64,000 nt of DNA from Bolinopsis microptera (GCF_026151205.1 NC_087073.1:17503837-17567836), one strand, 5' to 3'. Counted from the first letter of the stretch, positions 1 through 15,000 are shown. Notes: generated by a model not told the origin, from the letters alone. Numbers and translations: made by a program.

Positions 1-3000
1 TTTCATTGTTGAACTTAGTTATTGTACCTAGTAATCTAGTATGCGAAAAGAAATTACAAAAAGGAAGAAAAATAGGGAAGAAAATAAGTTACCTGATCCT
101 GTAAGTAGGATGTCTTGGGACATGCGAGGTTACCTCCGTACCGCTCACAAGTGGATTGGGCGTTAGAGTAAGTAGCTGGATCCGTGAAGGTAAACAAACT
201 GACTCCTCTATCTGGGGAATATGTGATTAGTCACTAACTAGGCTTTGGAAACTAATAGGTGTTATGACAGGTTATTTGTTTTAGAAGCTTTCAAATAACT
301 TGCGTTAATTTTCTGTAGCTAATGAGTCAGTATCTGCAGAGGTAATTTTAAAACCAAGTAAAGGTATTTGCTTGATGATTTTATTTTCAAATAGTATTTA
401 TAATTATTTAAAATAAATGTTAATAAACTCACTAGCAGAACAGCTGGCGGCGCTGATACATTTGTTGTCGTACCAAACCGGTTCACTAGCTGGACACTGA
501 CATCTTCTAATACACTGCCTTACACAGACTACATTCTGCTGGTCACATGTTCTAATGCAAGGTGAGCCACACTCTGTGAACCTCCTTCCGCCTGAACAGT
601 CCTTCTCTCCTGGTGGAGTTGTTGCTGGTTCTGGTCTAGGTTCTGGTCTAGGTTCTGGTCTAGGTTCTGGTCTAGGTTCTGGGCGTGGCTCAGGTACAGG
701 TTGAGGTTTTCGTTCTGGTTCAGGTACAATGACGGGGTAAGTATTAGGTTTTCGTTCTGGCTCAGGAGCTCGAGTGGAGACCTCATCACGGTCCTTCATT
801 TCCACCTCGTTCGGTACGCAGTCAATGCTAGTGCTCACCGTACAGACTGAAGGATTTCTGTGATTAAAAGTTCTTTTACATTATAGTACATAACCTTTCT
901 TATTGTTTAATTACTAAAAATGAATGACGACCAAATTATTAATCTATTATCAAAGAAAAGTGAGAATTTTCGATTTTATATCTAAGGTTCCTGAAAGATC
1001 GTACCGGTTTCGCAAATGTAAGGGTAACTGTACGGATATTTGAAAGACCCTCGGGCATCCCAAACTCCAGTTTGCGGTACAATTATACCAAAATCTGCAT
1101 CAGTATCAGAGCCATACTCGTTATCAACATTTCGGAAGTTATCGAACAAGAGATCCTTGCCGGATATACATTTGAAGGTCCCTTCGCTGATCATGTCATG
1201 CACTCCTATCCAAACCACCTCACTAGAAAAGGGACTGTCTTATAATGGCTGATTAGCTTGTTAGGTAGTAGGTAGACAGAGTACGTTGAAAAGTATTTAA
1301 TGTTCAAAGGGAGCCAATCTTAATAATGAAAATTTCAAAATTTCAAACTAGAAGTGCCCGTCAGATAAAACAATGAACAATAACATATCATACCTTGAAG
1401 ATTTTACAGCATCAGCCAGTGCTATATGTTGGGCTTTGTTTTGGGGACAAGCAAGTGATCCACCTCTACCAAGTTTCCTGCAGGCTGACTGAGCGGAGAA
1501 GAATGCTAGAGGAGCGGTAATCAAGCTGTACTTCTTTCCAGCGGATCCTTCCCTAAACGGTTTGAAATCAACGAACAGGGAATCAAAAGTGATTTCGCCT
1601 GAAGAGCTTTCAGTTTCATCAGATTTATCTCCCATTTCACTCTTATCTCCCTTATCTGTCATGTCCTTCATTGATCCTTCTTCTCGGTCCGTATCTTTGT
1701 TAATATCCGATTCTTGTTCTCCTTCTTCGTCAGGTCGATTATCAGGTCGAGAGTCTCCACCTGTATCAGTTGCCTCACCCTCCATATCAGGGAACGGCAC
1801 CTGGATATCAGTCAGCACTCTGTCAGCGGTAAACACATAAAACGTTTCTTCAGTCGATGGATCGTACACGAAAACCTTCCTATCCTCGGTTGCGTAGACT
1901 ATGACATCTCTAGGACCAAGCGCCAAAGCAGTGACACCACTCTGTACTAGTTTCCTGACCTGTCTAGTCCTGAAACTGTACTGATAAAGTGTGCCGTCCC
2001 TAAGGAATACAGCAGTTTCCTCCTCAGTGGGGTGTTCCATCACTTCTTGTTCTTCTCCGTTGAAGTAGGGGTAAGTTGCCACTGGACTGTAATTAGACCT
2101 ACCATTCATGACACCTTTCATGACTCGAACATATCGCCCTGTTCCTTGGACCCAGAGAAGGGAACCAGTTTTCGGAGAGATGCTTATGATTGATGGACCA
2201 TAGTTAAGGTTCTGATACAGGGTCTGGCTTCTCTCGTTCTCTATGTCATATGCTCCGATCAGTTTGTTTTCAACGTCACTGTAATACAGTACTCGGTCCT
2301 GGGGATCCATCTTCAAGTCTCCTACAGTTCCAACAGTCAGTACAACTTCACGGTCGTTAGGGTCCGCCAGAGACTGTCTGTAGATCGACCCACGAATACT
2401 GTAGAATACAGCCATTCCTTTCCTGTCAACTACATAGTTGTTGTACCCATATTGCTTGGTTGTGGGTAGGTTGGTCTCCAGATCGAAATGTACAAACATG
2501 TTACCGGCCGTGTAGTGTATAAACGCTGGTTTGTACTCGTCTGGAAGAGGTTTAAATGAACCACCATCAGAGGGCTCAGTTTCTGAACTTGCATCTGTAA
2601 ATGTATCCTTGTCAGGTTTTGCTTTATCAGGATCATTACTAGTGGAGCCGGAGGGTCTTCCACCCTCTGTGATCTCAGTAGCAACACAGCCATTGTCCTC
2701 TCCAACTATACAATCTGAAATAGGAAAATATAAGATCAGATATGTTTGTGCTGTGCCCACTGTGCAAAATATTTCATAGGCAAATCAACGGCACTTAATT
2801 ATGAACTGAAAACGGGAAAGGGGTCAAACCGTCAATAATTTTGGTTACCTTTTTGACAAGCATAAGCAAAAGAGTACGAGTTGAATGAAGGAGCACCCTG
2901 CATTTCCCATCGTCCGTGTTCCTTTCTACCCGGGCTGTACCTTATTACAGTAAAGTCTGCGTCTGTGTCGCTCATGTACTGTTGGAAGAAGAAAAGTGGT

Positions 3001-6000
3001 AAAAATTTATAAATAAGAGATGAACATAACAATGGAATATGAATCTGCCAATTGAACCTCGCCTTCCCACTACAATCCACATATTCTATTGGACTGAAAT
3101 TAATGGAAGAAAAATTGTCTTCACAATTACAACTAACCGTGCTTTGAGGTTCGGTTAAGAAGAATGTTTCCCCGATTGCAGTTCCAGCCAAACATCTCAG
3201 AGCTCCCTCTTTGTACATATCCGTTACACCTAGCCACGTGTCAGACCTGAAATTAAGAATATTTATACACTTTACCGCCATCTTTTACTTCTGAGGACAT
3301 TACCAGATCGGGAAAGAACTCACGACGTTGACACATAAACTCATCTATTCAACAATTAGAGCGGGCCGCTACCTCACGTTTAAGGGGTATGATTACGTAA
3401 TTGCCTCGCATAACTCACCTGATGAGGCTAGCGATAATGTAGTTCTGGGCGAAGTTGGAAGGACATGCGAACTTCATACCAGCGGAGGTACACTTGGATA
3501 TACCTGAGTAGTAGGTCACCTTCTCAGAGAACACTCTGAACATCAGACCTCTATCTGAAATGGAGATATTCTGTCAGACTTATGTGAGTCAACCAGGTGT
3601 TCTGTTGATCAAAGAACAAAGTAAGAATTTAGTTTTTACGGAGCTGGGATTGTATTTCATCTTTATTGAGAATTAATATAGCTTATTTATACATACCTCC
3701 GCGATTGCCAAAGAATGGTTCAGTACCCTCCATGCTATTATCATTCCCATCATCAGGCTCTGGTGCTGACTCACCATCACTGGTTGTATCCTTGTTAGAT
3801 GAACCACTCTCATCAGGCGGCTTACCTCCGTCTGGAATCTCCTTATCACCACCTGGCATTTGTTTATCTTCATCAGAACCATCACTGTCATCTCCGGAAT
3901 CAGGCTGATCTCTATCACTTACAACAATTCCACCACCAAGCACCTCCATGCCCTCTACAGGATCGAACTCCAGACTATACTCCCACTGTTGAACAGAACA
4001 GTCGAACTGATCGTCCCAAATGAAATGCTGACTGCGTAGTCCTGGTAGTCCACTGTCAGGGTCAACACACATACACATCACACCCAGACACTGGGACGGA
4101 GCGTAGGTTCCGTCGCTGTTACACTCTGGGTCGGGTCTTCCTGGCATGGGCACGGCCTTGCCTTGTGAGGTGATGTACCGGGGCGTGTTGAAGAGATCCT
4201 CGGATTGGCGGCATTTAGCTGGTATATCGGCATCACCTGCGATAACAAGTCAATCTGAATGTAGATAAACTATACGAAAATGTATGACAATAATTTAATA
4301 ACTATAATACCTTTGATTTCAATGGAGTAAAATAATGTACCAATTTAAAGTTTCTGGCGAGTTTCAGGACCTCAGCATTGAAAATGTTAAAATATCGGAC
4401 TTACTAATATCAAAGAAGGTCATCTGAGTAACATCATCTTCCAGCTCGATAAGGAAGTTACTCTGTCGGCTAGTCATGGAGTACTCATACAGCCTTGTAC
4501 CGGCAACATAGTACAGTTTACCACCATTGAAGTATATGCTGATTATCTTGCTGTTTTGCTGGTTAGTTGTCAGGAGTTTAGCTTCTGGGTTCTTTTTCAC
4601 CTCCGAGTACGGTTTAGATTTGATCTGATGGGTGTAATATTTGTTAATTCACAAATTAAGCTAATTTAATCTTTAAATAATAATAATGAAATAATTCGTT
4701 TTATGAGAACGTTTAACTGATGCTAAGGGTAAAATTACTTACAATGTTTCCGTCAGTGAAGTAAAAAACATCATTTGCAGGGTCCCAAGTCATAGCATCG
4801 ATTGTCTCAAACCCAGTCAGTTTGAAAGCAACATACTTCTTGTTAGTGAGAGAGTATTTTGCGATCTTAAACTTTCCTTCGGTGCCTTCCAGCCAGAACA
4901 ATCGGTTACTAACGCTGTGAAGGGTTGAAAATTTAAATCGATCATCTTAAGCACACTTTTAGATTGAATATTAGATAATTCCATTGGAAGGTGCTTAATG
5001 TTACACTGACTTGAACAATGAACACACTGAATTTTGGAACAGCAAAAACAATTAATAATATAAAGCCCGAGTTTAGAAATGATCTACTAACGTGTCGATC
5101 TTCAAGAAGCGAGGGTTGTCGAGACCAGATTGCAAAACTTCCAGCTTGCCAGTGTAGAAGCCTAATCCAGCAAGTTGACCGGATGATGTTACCCAGTACA
5201 AACTCTTGTAGGTCGGGTTGTACGAGATACCGGAGATTCCCTTTAACTCGTCTATTGCTAACACTGGACTTCCTGATTTGGAGGTATGTTTTTCAAGTTC
5301 TCCGCTGTACTGGCACTCATAAGTTCAGCCTTCAAACTCATAAATAAAACTACATGGCACATCAAATGATCAATCAGGATGGAAGTTGAAAATTAAAAAC
5401 CTGATTCTGCGAAGTTAAATGGCTGTTTCATGATCTGCTCTCCATCAAACGCAGAGTAGTAAATCATCATGTTCTTCGTATCGACATGTAAGTTCCCTGG
5501 TCCTGGTCTGGGCGACTCTGTATTATCATCAGAGTTATCGAGATTAACTCTTCTAATCGTGTTACCAGTGGTATAAACCACATATCTTTGAGGAAGGATG
5601 TCGGGTAACAGTCCTGGAACTGCTGGCTTCATGTCCGGTCTCAGAGATGGGCGGTTCGAGGTCATGCCTGAGATGAAACAAGGTGAAAATCATCAGTTTG
5701 AAACTTCAAAGTTGCAAACAATCGAGAATCAAAGTGATACAATTATTTACAAACATAATTTTTTGATCAAAGCTTTTACCTGGCCTATCACAATCGTAGT
5801 CTTGCCACACGTAGAAAGTGTTAGTCACCTCTAGGTCTACCCAGGTAGTCCACACAAGAACACACATGCTCAATACACTGAGTAGAGGAGAAGCTACCAT
5901 CATCTTCACAGCTAACCTCCCTACTTCCAGGTAGAAGAAGCACTTTGTTCAGAGACCTGATGTAGGTGGGGGTGGAGTGGAGTTCTCTCAAGGTAGAACA

Positions 6001-9000
6001 TGGGGTCAGCAACTCGTCTCCCTCTGAGAAAGAATGGGTTTATAAAATCAGAGACTGATGGAAAGTGAAAGTGGAAGAGAAAGTGAAAGACTTTACCCTG
6101 AGCTCTCTATCCTTTAAAAAATTCAAAGTTTGAAGTCAAGCTTAAGTTACGATAAGAAATATTGCGAGTTAAATTACCTTTCACAATGACCTGTACAGAA
6201 TCAGGTTGCTCTCTGAAAGTAGTGATCAGTCTCTTGGATGAACCGTCAAGGTAATGTAACTCTCTGTTGTCCAGCAGAAGTAAAGCTTTCTCCCGTGAAA
6301 CTCATGTCAACAACTCCGACGTCTCTCAAAACACTTCGACTAAGAAGAAACAGCATTGTCAAATTCGTCATTTAATTGAAAGTGCGAATGATACATTTTT
6401 TAAGGATATTCCAAGCTCCAAGGATCAATGTAACTTAAAAACAAATAATTTTACTCTCAGCCAAAAACCTTTCACGATATCTTGTAGGGTCTATGATAGC
6501 GATTGTAGTGGAAGTGGTTGTGTAATACTTTCCAGGCTGGCCACTGATAGCAGTGTACAGTTTGCTGGCACTGTATCCTGTCAAAGTCTTTTTACGTTGG
6601 GTAACGGTGTTATATTCGTTAATTGTGTACCGTTCAGTACCATCGGGCATCAGCCATGATAGAACTCTGAAATAGCAATAAGTTTAGATATATTGAAAGG
6701 AGAGAGTTTTGGAAAGATTTGTGTGCAATTAAAGAATTAAACGTTCGCAAGAATATATAAGAATAAAATCGAGAGAAGTTACCCATCGTTATATTGAAGG
6801 TTTAATGCATCTCCGCCTGCATTCACCACAGTCGCTACAGCACCAGTGGCAAAGTCTACAGACTTAATGTCACCAGTTTCTAAGAGAATGTAGAGTACTC
6901 CGGTTCCAGCAGGATCAAGAGCTAAACTGATCGTATTTCCAAATGAGCCCATAAGAACGGCTGGAGTGACTGGTCCTGAAAGATGTTTAATTCTACTGGA
7001 AGGAGCTTTCAATGAAGTATTTACATTTCACACGAAGTATCGAGATCCTTTTAAAAAACAACCTTGAATACATTCATTTCCCAAACCTCGCTGCATTCCT
7101 AAGTTTAATGGTTCTCGATACAGGTCCTTGCCATTCACAATAAAGTATTTCATCATTCTGACCGGATCCACAACACTTCCCTCGTGTTCTGCAGCCTTAA
7201 AGTTACCCTTAGATGGGTTTTCCATGTCAACTGTGAATGTCTTTCCATCTTTGACATAGATAATAAAACCTTTTCCTTGACTTAGATCTACTGGAGGTCC
7301 TACACGATTTCCTTCTCCTTCTTCCATATCCTTATCTCCACCCATATCCTTTTCTCCACTAACATCCTTATCTCCGCCCATATCTGATTTAGAAGTTTCC
7401 TTATCTTTTGATCCGATATCAACATCTTCTGTCGGTTCCTCTCCCTCTTCTGTTGATGAGTCCTCAGGGATAGCATCTAAAGTGATGCTGGAGAGATCGC
7501 CGCCTGATACCAGACTTCTCATCACAAACACTTGTCTGTTAGTAGCTGGGTAGAATCGGTAAATCTGAAAAATATGCCCGTATGCCGGTAAACAGCAGAT
7601 AGAAGAAAATGAAATTTTTCAACTCAAAATGAAAATTCAGCAGCTTGAAAATGAAAAGGGATTTATGATGGACAGCAACTATAGAATAAATTAAGATTAA
7701 GAGCAAACCATTTTCTGTGATGTAAGAAGATAAATGGATCCCATCTTTCCTCCAGCAATTGCGGTAACTGAGGTATCACTAATCTTCCTAGATCGTCCAG
7801 TGTCAGGATCCAGCTCGTATATCTTCCCACCCCTGATAAAGTAATACTTGTTGTTACCCGAGTGGTAGAAGAAGTTCTTATCGTTTGGTTGGATTCTACC
7901 CAGTGTTCGTTCTTGAGGTGTAACTGCGTTTGATACCTTCAGCTGACCGTCAACTGTCCACGAAATTGATCTGAAGAATTAAATGTTAGTTATAAAAAAA
8001 GTTATATTTTCTCTTTCGTCCATTTTGACTCTATCGGCTCGTCTAAAAAATAACTTAAGTTTAATTTTAAGTAGACACGAATGCATCAAATAAATTAAAA
8101 AGTTTAAAGTTAGCTAGATTAGGAGGGTTGAAAGTGCAAACGTAAATAAGCTAACTTGGAATCATCATCGAAGGAAAGAGTATCAGGAGCAGCAAAGTTG
8201 TTGATGAGAATTCTTCTTTTGTTGTTATCAGTGTTGATAACATTCAGCGTCCTCGTCATCTCTTCGACGTAGTAAATCTTTTTGTCATCACTGCTGATTA
8301 CGTAATCTCCTATTCTGGGAGACGAGAATACTACTCTTATCGAGTTCGGATCAGCGGGATCCTGTTTAACTAGAGTGTTTCCTCCGCGGATAAAGTAGAG
8401 GATTTCACCGTCAGCACTGAACTTTGGTTTTGTTCCTCTTGCTAAGGTGACCTCTGATTTGTCGGCAGGATCGTTTCTGTCGATCTTGTAAACTTTTCCA
8501 TCTGATACGACGTAGACATACATTGGAGATGGGGCATTATCATTTCCATCACCCATATTATCCTTGTCACCCATATCATCCTTGTCACCCATATCATCCT
8601 TGTCACCCATATCATCCTTATCACCCATATCATCCTTGTCACCCATATCATCCTTGTCGCCCATACCATCCTTGTCTCCCATATCATCCTTATCGCCCAT
8701 ATCATCCTTATCACCCATATCATCATTGTCACCCATATCATCCTTGTCAACCATACCATCTTTGTCGCCCATATCATCCTTGTCACCCATACCATCTTTG
8801 TCGCCCATATCATCCTTGTCGCCCATATCATCTTTGTCGCCCATATCATCTTTGTCGCCCATATCATCTTCATCGCCAGCCGTATCTTTGTTACCTTCTT
8901 CTGATTCGTCAGCTTCAGGGAAGACCAGCTCAAGATCTGTCACTTCCTCAGGTAAGTCAAATAAGTATGTAACTTTTTTGTCTGCTAGGTCCAATAGGTA

Positions 9001-12000
9001 TACCTGAAAAAAAATACGTTTTGGATATCAGTTTTATAAGCAAATAATATGTACTTATATACTTATATACTACGAATCTTTGAGGAAATTTGCATGGTCT
9101 GAGATATTATGACCTAAATATCAGTTTGGGAAATTTAAACATTTAAAAAATCGTCTTACGTTTCCGGAAACGGTGGCAAAGTATATTTTAGTCCCAGGAC
9201 CTCTGGCAATAGCAGTAACATCATCTCTTGTGACAAGAGAAGTATCAGATCGCGTGCTAGGATCGTACGCCTTGAGCTGGTTATCTCTAAGATAAATGAT
9301 ACCATCAGCAACAGTTGGGTCAGACATTATCGCCTGTTCCTCTCCAGTGAAGTAAGGTGTCGTGGCTATGGGGCTATAATTAGACCTGCCATTCATAGCA
9401 CCCTTCATCACACGGGTTGTTCTTCCACTGCCCTGAACCCACGTGATAGAGCTGAAATAAATTAGAATAAACTACTACTACTACTACTACTACGTCGAAA
9501 TATAGACAAGTAGAATAAAATAGTGCCACAACTGAACCATAACTGCATATCAAATAATTTACTTGATACAATTCGGGCACAACTGTCATTACACCTCAAC
9601 AGAAATATGAAGCGATGAAACCAGAAATAAAGAACTTAAACTGACCCATCACTAGGAGTTATGGTAAGCTCTGTTGGTTGTCTAAGGTTACTGTATATCA
9701 TCTTCTTCCTATCCGTACTGATCACATACGAGTAAATCTCATTGGTGAGCAGGTCAGTGAAGTACAAGATACCGTTGATCCTATCTAGCTTCACATCACT
9801 AATCTTTTCATTCCAGTAACGATGAAAGACATTCTGCCAGTTCCATCAAGGTTTCTAGCGGTAATACTACTGTCGTAGAAGACGGAGTAGACCTTGTTGT
9901 TGACACTGTCCACTATGTAGTTACTCTTTCCTGTGTCTACCTCCTCAGGGTCTTCAGAGGAGCCAGGGAGGTATCTCATGAGAGACTTGCCAGCAGTGTA
10001 GTAAACAACTGAGGGCATTGCTGAGCTTCCAGGTACAGAGATGGGAGAGGAGAACGAGTCAACTTTATCGGGAAGATTTGCAATTCTTGTAGTTTTATTG
10101 TTCTCAACATCGGCCAACATAATTTCACCATTTTCCTTTCCATAGACGATGAAGCCATCAGGTCCCAAGTTGATGGACGAGATGTCGTCATCAAGCTTGG
10201 TCTGTGCCATTGTACCAAGGTCTATCTTCAATAGAGAACCTCGTCTTCTCAAGTAAATGATATTTCTAGAGGGAACATATAAGAACGCTTCGTCAGATTC
10301 GTCCAGCAAAGGAGATCGAGCAATTTCAGTCTTGCTTCCACCCACAACTGGTCCCATGTAAAGAATTGTATCATCACCACTGCTCTCAGTCCATTGTAGC
10401 TTGCTGAGGGAAAGGGTGGTATTATTTCAGGCCTGACTTGTTATGACGACATTACGAGAATTTAAAAAGGGAAAAATACTATTTTAAAGTTATTGAAATT
10501 GAAATTAAAGTAACCTGAAGTCATCAAGGAAGACAAGGTCATTCGGTGTTCTCAGCCCGGTGTAAATGTCTCGTCGTCTCATAGACTCAAGGTCGTAGGA
10601 TATTATCTTGCCAGCAATCATATCCGTCACGTATATCTTCCCTTGCTTCTTGTCAACTAACATGTTTCCACTCGCAAGAATCCTATCGATCAGGGTTACA
10701 GGACCCTTAGTGCTGCCCAGAACCTCTTTAACTACAGTATTGAATCTCACGTAGTACAGTGTTTTGGTGGCTGGGTTGTAGAAATAGTCCCTGCCACCTG
10801 CTCTGGAAATCGCTGTTCGGTCAGATGATCATCTTTACGGACTTTGATCAGAGAACCACCTGATACGTAGAAATAGAACTTGTCTGCATCGGAGTCATCG
10901 ACGACGAACATTTTTTCAGTGTCAACAATATCCTCTCCAGATTTTTCCATATCATCCCCAGATTTGTCCATATCATCCCCAGATTTGTCCATATCCTCTC
11001 CAGATTTGTCCATGTCATCCCCAGATTTGTCCATGTCATCTCCAGATTTGTCCATATCATCACCAGATTTGTCCATATTATCTCCAGATTTGTCCATATC
11101 ATCCCCAGATTTGTCCATGTCATTTTCAGATTTGTCCATGTCATCTTCAGATTTGTCCATATTATCCCCAGATTTGTCCATATCATCCCCAGATTTGTCC
11201 ATATCCTCTACAGATTTATCCGTATCATCTTCAGATTTGTCCATGTCATCTCCAGATTTGTCCATATCATCACCAGTTTCGAGTTGATCGGGAATTATTT
11301 CATCAACAACATCTTCCGTTTCCCGTATTACAGTTGTCATACCGGTTTCGGGATCCAGGGAGATGACCTAAAGTTAGGAAAATGGCAAATTTGAGTTGCT
11401 GATTTTGATATAACGAGTCGTTATTGACGACCATTGAATTTAATTTTGACAATAAAAGTACGATTAATTTTTCTGAAAAAATAAAAATGGCATCCAACCT
11501 GTCGATTGGTAGTAGCGAAGATTAAATCTCCATTATTTGACACAGCAATAGTTGTAGCCGGCTCATTGCTAACCACAGCCGAGCGTGAAGTTTGAGGAGA
11601 ATACTCATAGACTCTACCATCTCTAATGAAATAGTACAGTCTGTTCTTGGGGTTGTACACCAGAGACTTCTCCGTTCCGGTGAAGGTAGGATATTGAGCT
11701 ACTGTCTGCGAAGAGCCTCCAATTGGGGTTCCAGAGACAAGTTTCACTGTCCTGCCTGAACCCTCTATCCAAGTGAATTTCCTGTAATGATTAATAGTTT
11801 TTTTTGGTTGAGGAAATAAAAATATGGATTAAGCAAGGAAAAACATCAGAGTTTTATCATTAATTTTAAAAACGTAGCTTCATCCTATATTTTAAACGGA
11901 GTTAATCAAAATAAATATTAAATTAAACAAACCCATCAGATAGAGAGAGATTTAAAGGCTCCCTGATGTTTCTGTAGAGTACTGTTCGTCGCTTAGTATT

Positions 12001-15000
12001 CATATTATACTTCTCGATCTGACCTTTGACGGTATCAGTGAAAAAGATCACGTTGTTTTTCTGATCCAGAACTAGATCTCCTACGGAACCCATACCAGTA
12101 ACGATAAAGATGGGAGACCCTTTTTTGCCGATGTCTTCTCGGACGATATTCTTATTAAACATGACATAGTACAGGACATCACGTGGTCCATCAATAGTAT
12201 ATTTGGTGGCTCCTGTTCTAGACAGCTCTTCTTTGTCCTCTGGGTCCTCTTTGTTGATCATGATGACTTTTCCGTTGGACACATAGTAAGTGTACTGCTT
12301 TTTCTTTTCCACCGTTCCATCTGGTTTAGTAGACGTACCCTCTTCTCCATCATCAGTTTCTCCCATATCTTTTCCATCATCATCTTCTTCACTATCTCCT
12401 CCACCACGAGACTCAGTAGAGCTAGCAGGCAGGGTGATAAAGTCAACATTGTCGATTGGTCCATCTACAATTAAGAGGTCAGTGTAAGAGCCGGACGCTG
12501 GATCGTATTTCATTACCTGGGTGAGCGTTTGATCAGGTGGATTCTGAGCAGTAGACCGATAAAGTTATTTTTATTCAATTCTGAGGATTATTTTTCGTAA
12601 TAAAAAGGATTTTAAGACGATAAGACCTACCTGAGACTTGTCACCATCCTTCTTAGAGAAGATGACTTTTCCAGTAGGGTCCACAGAGACAGCAGACACG
12701 TCATCATACAACACTCTCCTTCGGTAGGATACAGGATCATACTCAACAAGCTGTTTGTTCACTACAATGTAATACTTGTTCTGAGGTTTGTTGTACACCA
12801 TTGCTGTTTCGTCTCCTGTGAAGTCTTGGGGACGACCAACTGGTTTAGGTGATGAGCCGTCTTTGTTACCAAGCTTAATTTGAGTTGATGTTTCACTCGC
12901 TTCCATCCATGTGATATCCCTGTAAAGCAAACTCGTTAGATTAATATATAATATAGACATACAATAAACAAATTACATCTAGTTATAAAAGAAACAAGTT
13001 TCCATAAAATTCATTACTAGAACAAAAGCAACAAAAACAGTCACATTTAAAACTGGATATCATATATCCTTACCCGTTTGTAGGATTAATATTGATCTTC
13101 TTAGGATTGCGTAGCCCAGAGTAGACGACTGCCAGACTCCCTGTTTTCAAGTTGTAAGACTTGAGTTCTCCACTGTAAGAGTCGGTAAAGTAAAGAACTC
13201 GTTGCTTCTGATCCAGTTTTAAAGCTGATATTTTTCCAGCTCCCCTCACGATGAAAACTCGTTCACCACCAACAGGGGTTTCCCTGACAATATTTTGTCC
13301 AAACATTGTGTAGAACAAGATATTGTTCTTAGGATCGATGACGTAGTTGCTGGCTCCAGAGACTTCAATGATTTCCTTGTCTGTTGGATCGTCTTGGTTA
13401 ACTTTGATAACTTGATTTCCAGCGGTGTAGTAAACATAACCTTTACGAGTTTTACCAGAATCTTCACCCTCTTCAACATCGTTGTCATCTTTAACAATAA
13501 CAGAATCTTTGTCAGTTGACTCGGGCCCCTTTGTCTCGAAATTGAGTTCTAAACTATCCACAGGTTCCTCGAGTGTCATCACTGTTTTAGTCTTCATGGT
13601 AACTGGATCGTAAAACACCACTCTGGTATTGGTTGCATAGAAAAGTTTACCGTTAGGATCGACAGTAACAACAAAGACTGGATCTTCTGACACGGTTTTA
13701 GTTATTCTGGTCCGAGGATCAAACTCTTTCAGGCTTGACTGCCTGATGAAGTAATACTTCATGTTTCTTGGATTGTAGACGATTGATTTCTCCTCTCCGT
13801 TGAATTCAGGACTCTGTCCCACGGTAACAGGTAGAGAGCCGGTAGAGGTTCCTTTAACCAGTTTTGTGTTGGACCCTTCTCCTTCCAGCCAGGTTAACGT
13901 TCTGAAGAGGGAAAATTATATCAGAGAAGTTGACAAATTTATAAGTTTTAAATGGAACCTAACAATTTACAGTAGTTTCTGTAACACCGATAACAAAAAC
14001 AAAGTCAACATATTAAATTAAGACTTACACTTCCTTGTTGGGTGTTTGAGAGAAACTTAATTTTCTGACTGGTCTCATTCCACGGTATATAGTTTTACGT
14101 TCTCCAGTATCAACGTTAATGGACTCCAGCTGGCCTCTCAGCACATCAGTGAAGTAGATTACACGGTTATTTCTGTCAAATACTAAAGCACCAACGTTCC
14201 CGATACCTTGAAAGTTTAGACGTTAAAAAATTTGGTATAATTTTTCAAATCAGATACCCAAAGTTGAAATTATTAAGAATCATCTGAAAAACTGAATAGC
14301 TGAAGTAACTTACCAGAAACAATATTGGTTGATTCTCCAGTTTCCAGATCCTCTTTTGTGATCGCTCTATTGAACACAACATAAAACAAGTCGTTATTCT
14401 TAGGATCCACAAAGTAGAAGGAACCCCCGGGACGGGATATCACGGTCCTATCTGACGGATCATCCATGTTGAGTTTAGTAAGAGCCCCATTTGAGTTATA
14501 GTACACGTACGTTAGCTTAGGTGGTGGTCTTAGGAGGGGTGAGTTTGGTTTTAGGATCAGTCTATCAATTGGTCTGGGTGTTTTCATAACAACCTTTTCA
14601 GAGTCTTCGACATCTGGATTTGTATAGATCACCTGGAGTAGGGGAAAGTGTTAGAATTATTGAAATCAGGATTTAAGGGCATCAAAAGTAAGATTACATG
14701 AAATTAGTTTGAATAGAATGAACACTACTTGAACAAACTCACCCTGTTGTCGTCTGTAGTGAAGAGGGCACCTTCAGGTAGAGCAATAACAGAAGTAGCA
14801 GCAGCATCTGAGACCTTCTCAACTGTTTTGGTTTGAGGAGTGAACCTGTACACCTTGGTATCTCTTACAAAGTAATAGACGTCTCCTTTAGGAGATAATG
14901 ATATCGACTCCTCATTTCCGGATAGTTCGGGGGCTTGACCCACTACCACAACATCAGAATCACTTGGGTTTACAGATGGAGCGTAGATTAGCTTGGTGTC

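Noticed and set aside
2531..2779. Plus-strand open frame opposite the intronless propeller exon
   Set aside because: Antisense shadow of a strongly coding minus-strand exon.
8442..9007. Open frames of Met-Trp-rich, His-Pro-rich and Ser-Pro-rich repeats in other frames over the 18-bp minisatellite
   Set aside because: Shadow frames of the GDKDDM coding repeat. Only the minus-strand acidic frame continues into propeller blades.
10848..11287. Open frames over the DDMDKSG repeat on both strands
   Set aside because: By-products of the 21-bp periodicity, with no domain content.
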